Part shown: positions 13,312 through 21,088 of the stretch, piece by piece
Layout of the letters: each line of letters starts with the position of its first letter
How positions within the stretch are numbered: position 1 is the stretch's first letter
NCBI GenBank assembly: GCA_002027195.1
Contig: MWJO01000002.1
Span: 121,023-185,022 of the forward strand
Length of the DNA stretch: 64,000 bases
Source of the DNA: Streptomyces sp. GKU 895
GTDB taxonomy: Bacteria > Actinomycetota > Actinomycetes > Streptomycetales > Streptomycetaceae
Direction of reading: 5' to 3'
Notes under the pieces: model-generated
The model's database searches: none
Seen by the model: the letters and a program-made list of their open reading frames with translations, nothing else
What the model was told of the DNA's origin: nothing
Program-made: the position numbers and the translations under genes

Positions 13312-15363
13312 CTACGGGAAGGTGAGCTTCCAGCTGTTGATGTAGCCGGTGTCGATGGCCGCGTTGTCCTGAACCCTCAACTTCCACGTACCGTTCGCGA
13401 CTTCGGAGGAAGCGTTGACGGTGTACGTGGTGTTGATGTTGTCCGAGCTGCCACCGGTGCCGTACGCCTTCAGCGTGTACACGCTGCCGTCGGGGGCCAC
13501 CAGGTCGACCTTGAGGTCACCGATGTAGGTGTGCACGATGTCGACCCCGACCTGAAGGTTGGAGGGCGCGTTGCCCGTCCGCCCGGAGACCGTGATCGAC
13601 GACGTCACCGCGGCGCCGTTGTCCGGAATCGATACGTCGGTGGTGTTCTCGAAGGACGTACCGCCACCGCCGCCGCCACCGGAGCGCGAACCGACCGCGA
13701 CGGCCGCCCACGCGTCCTGCACCGCCTTGTACTCGGCGCTCGTCGTGCCGTACAGCTCACCGGTCGCCGCGAGGGTGCCGGTGCGGGCCGCCGCGTAGTT
13801 GGTGGTGGAGGTGAACTTCGTGGTCAGCGCGCGGAACCAGATCTTCTCCGCCTTGTCGCGGCCGATGCCGGTGACCGGGAGGCCGTCCGAGGTGGGCGAG
13901 TTGTAGCTGACGCCGTTGATGACCTTGGCGCCGCTGCCCTCGGACAGCAGGTAGAAGAAGTGGTTGGCCGGGCCCGAGGAGTAGTGGACGTCGACCGAGC
14001 CGATACCGGAGTACCAGCTGTCCTTCGACGCGCCGTCCTTGCTCGGCTTGTCCATGTAACGCAGCGGCGTGCCGTCGCCGTTGATGTTGATCTCCTCGCC
14101 GATGAGGTAGTCACCGACGTCGTTGGAGTTCGCCGCGTAGAACTCGACCGCCGTGCCGAAGATGTCGGAGGTGGCCTCGTTCAGACCGCCGGACTCCCCG
14201 CTGTAGTTGAGGCCCGCGGTGTTGGAGGTGACGCCGTGCGTCATCTCGTGACCGGCCACGTCGATCGACACGAGCGGGTTGGTGTTGCCCGAGCCGTCGC
14301 CGTAGGTCATGCAGAAGCAGCTGTCGTCCCAGAACGCGTTGACGTACGCGTTGCCGTAGTGGACGCGGGAGTAGGCCGCCACCCCGTCACCGCGGATGCC
14401 GCTGCGGCCGTGGATGTTCTTGTAGTAGTCCCACGTCAGCGCCGCACCGTAGTGCGCGTCCGCCGCCGCCGACTCCGCGTTCGACGCGCTGCCGTTGCCC
14501 CAGACGTCGTCGGAGCCGGAGAACAGCGTGCCGGTGCCGGAGGTGCCGCGGTTGAGGTTGTACGTCTTGTGGCCGCCGCGGGCGCCGTCGGTGAGGTTGT
14601 ACGTCGAACCCGACTGCGTCGTCGTCAGGCTGACCGTGCCCGAGTACACCGTGTTGCCGGTGCCGGTCTCGATGGCCTCCCACTCGTACAGCTTCGCGCC
14701 GGTCGCCGCGTCGGTGATGACGTGCAGCTCCTGCGGGGTGCCGTCGTGCTGGAAGCCGCCCACCACCGTCTCGTAGGCGAGCGTCGGCCTGCCGTCGGCC
14801 GCCCAGATCACCTTGCGCGGGGCGTGGCTGACCGCGGGGCTCTTGGCCTTCTCCGCCTTCGCCGCGCTCAGCGCCTGCTTCTCGGCCTTGGCGGTCGACA
14901 GCTGCGGCTTCACCGAGGCGACCTTGATGGTGGCCCGGGTCGCCTTGGTGACCGCCGCGGTGGCGTCGGCCTTCGTGCTGGTGACGACCAGGTCGCCGCC
15001 GAGGACGGGCAGACCGTCGTAGGTCCGCTCGTAGCGCGTGTGGAGCGTGCCGTTGCCGTCCTTGACGACGTCACGGACGACCAGCTTCTCCTTGGCGCCC
15101 AGGCCGAGTTCCTTGGCGGTGTCCGCCTTGCCGGCATTCGCCGTGCGCAGCAGCTCGGCGCGCTGGGCGGGCGTCAGCTTGACCGACTCGGCGCCCGGTA
15201 TGACCTTGCCCGCGGCCGACGGTGCCTTCTCCGGGGCTGCGGTGGCGGCGCCCGACTGGACGGCCGCGGCGATCAGGGCGGACACACCGACGAGTGCCAC
15301 GGCTGCGGCACGGCGGTGCATCGTGTGGGAGGTGCGTCTGTGGGAGGAACTCTCTCTCAACAC
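13312..15363 (-). CDS. Secreted M4 metalloprotease with C-terminal P (proprotein convertase) domain
   Basis: About 683 residues. Signal peptide (MHRRAAAVALVGVSAL...), FTP/PepSY propeptide, and M4 catalytic domain with HEMTH at about 372-376 and Glu396 (LNEATSDIFG). A glycine-rich linker leads to a P/homoB domain of about 105 residues (TTDVSIPDNGAAVTSS, HTYIGDLKVDLVAPDG, WKLRVQDNAAIDTGYINSW). Start is uncertain: AGGAG lies three bases before GTG 15363 and six before TTG 15360; ATG 15321 would also leave a complete signal peptide. Tandem paralogue of the upstream M4 gene. The P domain probably aids folding or substrate binding. Confidence 0.93.
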   Translation of the reverse strand: MLRESSSHRRTSHTMHRRAAAVALVGVSALIAAAVQSGAATAAPEKAPSAAGKVIPGAESVKLTPAQRAELLRTANAGKADTAKELGLGAKEKLVVRDVVKDGNGTLHTRYERTYDGLPVLGGDLVVTSTKADATAAVTKATRATIKVASVKPQLSTAKAEKQALSAAKAEKAKSPAVSHAPRKVIWAADGRPTLAYETVVGGFQHDGTPQELHVITDAATGAKLYEWEAIETGTGNTVYSGTVSLTTTQSGSTYNLTDGARGGHKTYNLNRGTSGTGTLFSGSDDVWGNGSASNAESAAADAHYGAALTWDYYKNIHGRSGIRGDGVAAYSRVHYGNAYVNAFWDDSCFCMTYGDGSGNTNPLVSIDVAGHEMTHGVTSNTAGLNYSGESGGLNEATSDIFGTAVEFYAANSNDVGDYLIGEEININGDGTPLRYMDKPSKDGASKDSWYSGIGSVDVHYSSGPANHFFYLLSEGSGAKVINGVSYNSPTSDGLPVTGIGRDKAEKIWFRALTTKFTSTTNYAAARTGTLAATGELYGTTSAEYKAVQDAWAAVAVGSRSGGGGGGGTSFENTTDVSIPDNGAAVTSSITVSGRTGNAPSNLQVGVDIVHTYIGDLKVDLVAPDGSVYTLKAYGTGGSSDNINTTYTVNASSEVANGTWKLRVQDNAAIDTGYINSWKLTFP

Positions 15364-15619
15364 TGACTCCTGCGTCTGCGGGCCGCGGGTCGCGCGGCCA
15401 TGGGGAGACCGGTCGGCTGGTGGGCCGGCCGGGCAGAACGGGCATTGCGCGTGCTGGAGTTCGATCACGGCACAGCCCTGTGCGGAAGCTGTGGGGTTGC
15501 TGTGTCGTGGCCGTGGGAAGAGTCGCAGCAGTTTGCGGTTTCTGTCAGGAGCGCGTCAGGAAGTTGGCTGGAAATCGTCCGTTGCCCGGATGGTCATGTT
15601 CGTTATACGGGCAATTTGT
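15364..15619. other. Intergenic region between the second M4 protease and the ABC operon
   Basis: No credible gene: the plus-strand open stretch here has low third-position GC, unlike its neighbours. It contains an inverted repeat TTGCCCG (15582-15588) / CGGGCAA (15608-15614) around an AT-rich core (GTTATA), a candidate operator or promoter for the minus-strand protease gene, plus the AGGAG ribosome site near 15370. Confidence 0.4.
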
Positions 15620-15697
15620 CTAAAAGTCAGGGGCGGCCGGTCCCCGTGCGAAGTCAGGGCGGGTGACCCCCGTGCGAAGTCAGGACGGGCGGTCCCC
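15620..15697 (-). repeat. Three tandem 26-bp units spanning the ABC gene stop codon
   Basis: Units at 15672-15697, 15646-15671 and 15620-15645. The first covers the last codons and the TGA stop of the ABC gene that ends at 15680; the next two are near copies downstream, each again carrying CTGACTT. The third has diverged at its far end. It reads as a 3'-end tandem duplication. Not a CRISPR: there are no spacers. Confidence 0.8.
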
Positions 15698-17434
15698 GTG
15701 CCACGAGTGCCACAGCGCCGCGTACGCCCCGCCCGCCGCCACCAGTTCCTCGTGCGCGCCGAGTTCGGTCAGCAGGCCGTCCTCCATCACCGCCACCCGA
15801 TCGGCGTCGTGCGCGGTGTGCAGCCGGTGCGCGATCGCGATGACGGTACGGCCCTCCAGCACGGCGGCCAGGGCGCGCTCGGTGTGCCGGGCGGTCGTCG
15901 GGTCCAGCAACGCCGTCGCCTCGTCCAGGATCAGCGTGTGCGGGTCCGCCAGCACCACCCGGGCCAGGGCGAGTTGCTGGGCCTGCGAGCCGTCGGTGCG
16001 GTGGCCGCCCTCCCCGAGCGCGGTGTCGAGACCGCCGGGCAGCTCGCGCACCCAGCCGTCCGCGCCGACGGCGGCCAGCGCCGACCACAACTCCTCGTCC
16101 CCGGCGCCGGGTTCGGCGATCCGCAGGTTGTCCCGGACCGTGCCCAGGAACACATGGTGCTCCTGGGTGACCAGGACGACCTGGCGGCGCAGCTGCTCGG
16201 GACCGAGCGCGCCGACCGGAACGCCGCCGACCGTCACCGTCCCCTCGGTGGGCGCGTCGACGCCCGCGAGCAGCCGGCTGAGCGTGGTCTTCCCGGCGCC
16301 GGACGGGCCGACGATCGCCAGCCGCTCCCCGGGCCGCACGGTGAGGTCCACCCCGTGCAGGACCTCGCCGCCACGGCCGTAGGAGTACCGCACGCCGGTC
16401 ACGTCGATACGGTCGCCGGCCGGGGTCGGCGACTCGCCGGAGGTGGTTCTCGGCGCCCGGGCGAGCCCTTCCACCCGTGCGAACGAGGCGCCGCTGCTCT
16501 GGAGTTGCTCCACCCGGACCAGGATCTGGTCGAGCGGGCCGGTGAGCTGCTGCAGATACAGGGCCGCCGCGACCACGGCCCCCAGGCTCATCGCCCCGTG
16601 GGTGTACAGCACACCGCCGACGATCAGCACACCGGCGATCGGAAGGACGTACGACACCTCGACGGCCGGGAAGAAGACGCTGCGCAGGTACAGGGTGTGG
16701 AAACGGGTGCGGCGCGCGGTCTCGATCGCGTCCCGGCTCGCCGCGATCCGCTCGCCCTCCAGCCGCAGCGCCTCCACCGTGCGCGCCCCCGACGCGGTCG
16801 CCGCGACGATCTCGGCCACGTCCGAGGTGGCCGCGCCCTCGGCCAGATAGCCGTCCCGGGCGCGGCGCAGATACCAGCGCAGGGCGAACCAGACGGGCAG
16901 CAGACCGCACACACCGACCACGCCGAGCAGCGGGGCCAGCACGAACACCGCGACGAGCGCGATCAGGAAACGGACCGCGTTGATGAGGAGGTCGGGACCC
17001 GCGTCGCGGAGGGTGGTGCCGACGGTGGAGACGTCGGCGGTGCCGCGGGCGGTGAGATCACCGGTGCCCGCCCTCTCGACCGTCGACGCGGGCAGGGCGA
17101 GGGTCCGGTCGACGAACTCCTCGCGGACCCTGGCGAGGGTGCGTTCGCCGAAGCGGTGGCCGACGAAGCGGGCCCAGCGGGCCAGCAGCAGCTCCGCTAC
17201 GGCACAGAGGAGGAGGGCGAGGGCGAGGCGGTCGACCGTGCCGACGCCGGCCTTCGCCTTCACCTCGTTGATGATGCGGCCCAGCAGCCAGGGGCCGCCG
17301 AGGCCCGCGACCGCCGCGGCGGCGTTGAGGGCGAGGGTGGCGGCGAAGGCGCTTCGGTCCGCGCGGATCAGGCGTTGGGCCGCCCGGCGGACGTCGGCGG
17401 CGGTGGCGATGGGGAGGTGGCCGGAAGTCGTCAC
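15680..17434 (-). CDS. ABC exporter half-transporter (heterodimer subunit with intact Walker A/B)
   Basis: 584 residues: six-helix type I exporter membrane domain, then a nucleotide-binding domain. Walker A GPSGAGKTT, Q-loop VTQEHHVF, Walker B LILDEAT and H-loop AIAHRLHT are intact, but the signature is TDGSQAQQ in place of LSGGQ. The partner gene, overlapping by four bases (ATGA) upstream, has the reverse pattern, so the two should form one heterodimer with a single working ATP site. Substrate is unknown. Last gene of a four-gene half-transporter operon. Confidence 0.92.
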   Translation of the reverse strand: MTTSGHLPIATAADVRRAAQRLIRADRSAFAATLALNAAAAVAGLGGPWLLGRIINEVKAKAGVGTVDRLALALLLCAVAELLLARWARFVGHRFGERTLARVREEFVDRTLALPASTVERAGTGDLTARGTADVSTVGTTLRDAGPDLLINAVRFLIALVAVFVLAPLLGVVGVCGLLPVWFALRWYLRRARDGYLAEGAATSDVAEIVAATASGARTVEALRLEGERIAASRDAIETARRTRFHTLYLRSVFFPAVEVSYVLPIAGVLIVGGVLYTHGAMSLGAVVAAALYLQQLTGPLDQILVRVEQLQSSGASFARVEGLARAPRTTSGESPTPAGDRIDVTGVRYSYGRGGEVLHGVDLTVRPGERLAIVGPSGAGKTTLSRLLAGVDAPTEGTVTVGGVPVGALGPEQLRRQVVLVTQEHHVFLGTVRDNLRIAEPGAGDEELWSALAAVGADGWVRELPGGLDTALGEGGHRTDGSQAQQLALARVVLADPHTLILDEATALLDPTTARHTERALAAVLEGRTVIAIAHRLHTAHDADRVAVMEDGLLTELGAHEELVAAGGAYAALWHSWHGDRPS

Positions 17435-19203
17435 CGTACGGGCTCCTCCGCGTCGGTGTCCCTCGCCACGAGGGCCCGGTACGCCGGGTCGTGGTCGAGG
17501 AGGCCCTGATGGGTGCCGGTGGCTGCGACCTTGCCGTCCACCAGGTGGATGACGGTGTCCGCGTGCGCCAGGACGAGGGGGGAGGTGGTGGTGACGACGG
17601 TGGTGCGGCCTTGGCGGGCTTGTTTGAGGCGGGTGGCCACGCGGGCCTCCGTGTGGGCGTCGAGGGCTGACGTGGGCTCTATGGCCAGGAGGACCTCGGG
17701 GTCGGCTGCCAGGGCTCTTGCCAGGCGGATGCGCTGGCGTTGGCCGCCGGAGAGGTTGCGGGCGTTCGCGTCAATGGGGGAGTCGAGGCCGTCGGGGAGG
17801 GCTTGGACTATGTCCTCGGCTGCGGCTGTGTGGAGGGCGGAGGTGATGTGCGCGGGAAGGGGTGCCTCGGATTGTTGTGTGGCGGGTGCGGCGCCGTCGT
17901 GGCTGGTCGCGCAGTTCCCCGCGCCCCTTACCGGCGTCAGCACCTCTCGGAGTTTTCCAGCGAACACGTCCGCCTCATGGTCCGCCAGCAGGATGCGGGC
18001 CCTGATCTGGGGCAAGCGGATCTCGTCCAGCGGGAGCCCGCCCCAGGTCGCCGTCGACGGGGTGTACCGGGCCACCCGGTCCAGTACGGCCGCCGTATCC
18101 GCCGGACGCGCCCCCGCCAACGCCGTCAAGCGGCCCGGCAGGATTCGTACGCCCGACTCCGGGTCGTGCAGGACCGACGGCTCCGCGGGGGCGTCCCTCG
18201 TCCCCCTGTCCTCCATCGGCTCCAGGCTCAGGAACCGTACGACCCTCCGTGCCGCCACCACGCCCCGGCTCAGCATGTAGCCGCACTCCACCCAGAACGC
18301 CACCGGGCCGACCAGGACCGCGACATAGCCGTACACCGACACCAACTCGCCGATGCTGATGTCCCCTTGGGCGGCCAGCCGGGCCGCCAGCCAGGTGACC
18401 ACCGCCAGGAACAGGGTCGGGAGGCCGACGCCGAGGGCCTGGACCCAGCTGGTCACCGCGCCCACCCGGTAGCCCTGTTCGCGCAGCCGTTGGGAGTCGC
18501 GCCGGAAGGCGTCGGCGAACAGGCCCTTGCCGCCGAGGCCGTTGAGGACGCGCAGGCCGCCGGCGAGGTCGGCGATGCGGGCGGTGAGGATGCCCTGGCG
18601 GTCCCGGTACTCGGTCTCGGCGCCCTGGAGGCGGGTGAGGAACGGGCCCACGAGGCCGACGATCACCGGCATGCCGAGCAGGACGACCGCGGCGATGACC
18701 GGGGAGACGGAGACCAGGAGGCCCGCGACCACGAGGTAGGCGATGATCGCGCCCACGCCCGGGCCGACCACCGTGAGGGCGGAGGCGATCGTCTGGACGT
18801 CGCCGACTCCGATGGTGACGACCTCGCCGGCTCCCGCCCGCCGCGGCAGCGCGGCCCCCAGCCGGACGGCGTGGCCGACGACGACCTTGACCGTGCGGAA
18901 GTTGGCGTCCATCCGGACCCGGGTCATCGTGCGGTGCCGCATGATGCTCAGCCACGCGTTGAAGGCGCCGACGAGGAACAGCGCGGTCGCCCAGAGCGTG
19001 AGCGTCCCGAGGTCGCCCGGCTCCAGGCCCTCGTCGATCGCCTTGGACATCAGGTACGGCGTCGCCGCCAGCAGCACCATCCAGACGCTGGCGAACAGCG
19101 CGCCGAGGGCGCAGCGGCCGGGCTGGCGGCGGACCAGCCACCACAGGTAGTGCCAGCCGCCGCGGCGGTCGGGCGTGCCGGGGTCCTCGTACGCGTCGAT
19201 CAC
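17431..19203 (-). CDS. ABC exporter half-transporter with degenerate ATP site
   Basis: 590 residues, membrane domain then NBD. The Walker A position (about 361-370) reads LAGARPADTA with no GKS/T. The Walker B is VLLAIEPTS, the Q-loop is ILLADHEADVF, and the H-loop His is missing (TTSPL). The signature LSGGQ (about 484-488) is perfect. It therefore probably contributes only its signature motif to the partner's ATP site. Residues about 426-445 ([14 protein letters not shown]...) are an insertion encoded by a dispersed genomic repeat. 19 bases after the preceding ABC gene, four-base overlap with the next one. Confidence 0.9.
   Translation of the reverse strand: MIDAYEDPGTPDRRGGWHYLWWLVRRQPGRCALGALFASVWMVLLAATPYLMSKAIDEGLEPGDLGTLTLWATALFLVGAFNAWLSIMRHRTMTRVRMDANFRTVKVVVGHAVRLGAALPRRAGAGEVVTIGVGDVQTIASALTVVGPGVGAIIAYLVVAGLLVSVSPVIAAVVLLGMPVIVGLVGPFLTRLQGAETEYRDRQGILTARIADLAGGLRVLNGLGGKGLFADAFRRDSQRLREQGYRVGAVTSWVQALGVGLPTLFLAVVTWLAARLAAQGDISIGELVSVYGYVAVLVGPVAFWVECGYMLSRGVVAARRVVRFLSLEPMEDRGTRDAPAEPSVLHDPESGVRILPGRLTALAGARPADTAAVLDRVARYTPSTATWGGLPLDEIRLPQIRARILLADHEADVFAGKLREVLTPVRGAGNCATSHDGAAPATQQSEAPLPAHITSALHTAAAEDIVQALPDGLDSPIDANARNLSGGQRQRIRLARALAADPEVLLAIEPTSALDAHTEARVATRLKQARQGRTTVVTTTSPLVLAHADTVIHLVDGKVAATGTHQGLLDHDPAYRALVARDTDAEEPVR
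17888..17932 (-). repeat. Dispersed Streptomyces repeat, copy A (inside ABC gene)
   Basis: On the minus strand it contains GGGGCGCGGGGAACTGCGCG followed by ACCAGCCACGAC. It matches copies at 50891-50930 and 58384-58421. It keeps the frame open in the ABC gene, where it encodes [13 protein letters not shown]. From memory this motif is common in Streptomyces genomes; its mechanism of spread is unknown to me. Confidence 0.75.
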
Positions 19204-19222
19204 TGGTAACCCCCTCGGAGAC

Positions 19223-21088
19223 TCACGCCAGGCTGTCCCGCCACGCCCGGTGCAGGTCCGCGAACCTGCCCGTGCCCGCGATGAGTTCGGCCGGCGGGCC
19301 GTCCTCGACGATCCGGCCGTGCTCCATCACCAGCACCCGGTCGGCGATCTCGACCGTGGAGAGCCGGTGGGCGATCACGACGGCGGTACGGCCGTGCAGC
19401 ACCGTCGACATCGCGCGCTGCACCGCCCGTTCGCCGGGGATGTCGAGCGAGCTGGTCGCTTCGTCGAGGATCAGCACGGCCGGGTCGGCGAGCAACGCCC
19501 TTGCGAACGCCACCAGTTGACGCTGGCCCGCGGAGATGCGGCCGCCGCGCTTGCGGACGTCGGTGTCGTAGCCGTCGGGCAGGGCGCTGATGAACTCGTG
19601 GGCGCCTATGGCCTTCGCGGCCCGCTCGATCTCCTCGCGGGTGGCGTCGGGGCGGCCGATGGCGATGTTGTCCGCGACCGTGCCGGAGAACAGGAACGCC
19701 TCCTGCGTCACCATCACGACCCCGCGCCGGAGTTCGGGCACGGACAGGTCGCGCAGGTCGACGCCGTCGAGGAGGACCCGGCCCGCCGTCGGGTCGTAGA
19801 AACGGGCGAGGAGCTTGGCGAGGGTCGACTTGCCGGCGCCCGTGGAGCCGACGACCGCGACCGTCTGGCCCGCGGGGAGGGTGAGGTCGAAGCGGGGGAG
19901 GATCTCGCCGCCGGTGCGGTAGCCGAAGCGGACGCCGTCGAAGACGACCTCGCGGCCGGGGTGCTCCGACTCCAGGGGCGGCAGTTCGCGGGGCTTGGCG
20001 GGCTCGGGGACCGACGGGGTCTGGGCCAGCAGGCCCGCGATCTTCTCCAGTGAGGCCGCCGCCGACTGGTAGGAGTTGAGGAACATGCCCAGGCGGTCGA
20101 TCGGGTCGTAGAGGCGGCGCAGGTACAGCACCGCCGCCGCCAGCACGCCCAGCTCCAGTGAGCCGCCCGCCACCCGGTAGGCGCCCCACAGCACGATCAG
20201 TGCGACCGCCGTGTTGGCGACCAGCCGGGAGCCGACGACATAGCGGGCCATCTCCAGCAGCGCGTCGCCGTTGGTGCGCTCGTGGCGCTTGTTCAGTACG
20301 GCGAACTCGGCGTCGTTGGCGGCCTCCCGGCGGAACGCCCGCACCGGGCGGATGCCGTTCATCGTCTCGACGAACTTCACGATGACGGCGGCGATGGCCG
20401 TCGAGCGGAGCGTGTAGACGCGTCCCGCGCGGCGCCGGTAGTTCCGTACGAGGAGGTAGAGCGGCACGAACGACGCCACCGCGACCGCGCCGAGGCCGAG
20501 GTCCAGCCAGAGCAGCATCGCCGAGATGTAGACGAACGACAGGATGACCGTGATGAGCTCCTGGAGGCCCTCGTTGAGGAGCTCGCGCAGCGACTCGACG
20601 TCCGTCGTGGAGCGGGAGATCAGGCGACCGCTGGTGTAGCGCTCGTGGAAGTCGACGCTGAGCGCCTGGGCGTGCCGGAAGATGCGGCCGCGCAGATCGA
20701 GGAGCACGTCCTGGCTGACGCGGGCCGAGGCGCGGATGAACGCGTACTGCAGGCCGCCGGAGGCCACCGAGCACAGCAGATAGGCCACCCCGACCGCCAT
20801 CAGCGGCCCGTGCCGGTCCTCCCGGAACGCCGGCACGGCACTGTCGATCGCGTACGCCACCAGCAGCGGCCCCGCCTGCACCGCCGCCTGCTGGAGCAGC
20901 AGCAGGAAGCTGGTGAGGGCGACGCGGGCCTTCATCGGCGCGAGCAGGGAGCGCAGCAGGGCGGAGGTCGCGCGGGGCGGGGTGGGCAGGACGTCACGGT
21001 CGAAGGGGTCGCCCGCCTTCTCCCGGACCTGCGGTTCCCGTTCGTCGTCGTCGGCGGTGGCGGGCGCGGCCGTCGTCGGCGCGGTCAT
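19223..21088 (-). CDS. ABC exporter half-transporter (heterodimer subunit)
   Basis: 621 residues. After an acidic N-terminal tail come the exporter membrane domain ([19 protein letters not shown] coupling region) and the NBD. Walker [11 protein letters not shown]-loop [10 protein letters not shown], Walker [12 protein letters not shown] and H-loop VIAHRLST are canonical. The signature is ISAGQ, one deviation from LSGGQ. The upstream partner has a perfect signature but Asp for the catalytic Glu, the usual pattern of heterodimeric exporters such as BmrCD/LmrCD. Start ATG 21088 overlaps the partner's stop (ATGA). An upstream open extension overlaps the partner gene and is rejected. Confidence 0.93.
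   Translation of the reverse strand: MTAPTTAAPATADDDEREPQVREKAGDPFDRDVLPTPPRATSALLRSLLAPMKARVALTSFLLLLQQAAVQAGPLLVAYAIDSAVPAFREDRHGPLMAVGVAYLLCSVASGGLQYAFIRASARVSQDVLLDLRGRIFRHAQALSVDFHERYTSGRLISRSTTDVESLRELLNEGLQELITVILSFVYISAMLLWLDLGLGAVAVASFVPLYLLVRNYRRRAGRVYTLRSTAIAAVIVKFVETMNGIRPVRAFRREAANDAEFAVLNKRHERTNGDALLEMARYVVGSRLVANTAVALIVLWGAYRVAGGSLELGVLAAAVLYLRRLYDPIDRLGMFLNSYQSAAASLEKIAGLLAQTPSVPEPAKPRELPPLESEHPGREVVFDGVRFGYRTGGEILPRFDLTLPAGQTVAVVGSTGAGKSTLAKLLARFYDPTAGRVLLDGVDLRDLSVPELRRGVVMVTQEAFLFSGTVADNIAIGRPDATREEIERAAKAIGAHEFISALPDGYDTDVRKRGGRISAGQRQLVAFARALLADPAVLILDEATSSLDIPGERAVQRAMSTVLHGRTAVVIAHRLSTVEIADRVLVMEHGRIVEDGPPAELIAGTGRFADLHRAWRDSLA

Noticed and set aside
15400..15666. Possible 88-residue plus-strand gene in the gap before the ABC operon
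   Set aside because: Third codon positions are not GC-rich, no ribosome site is present, and it overlaps the 26-bp tandem repeat.
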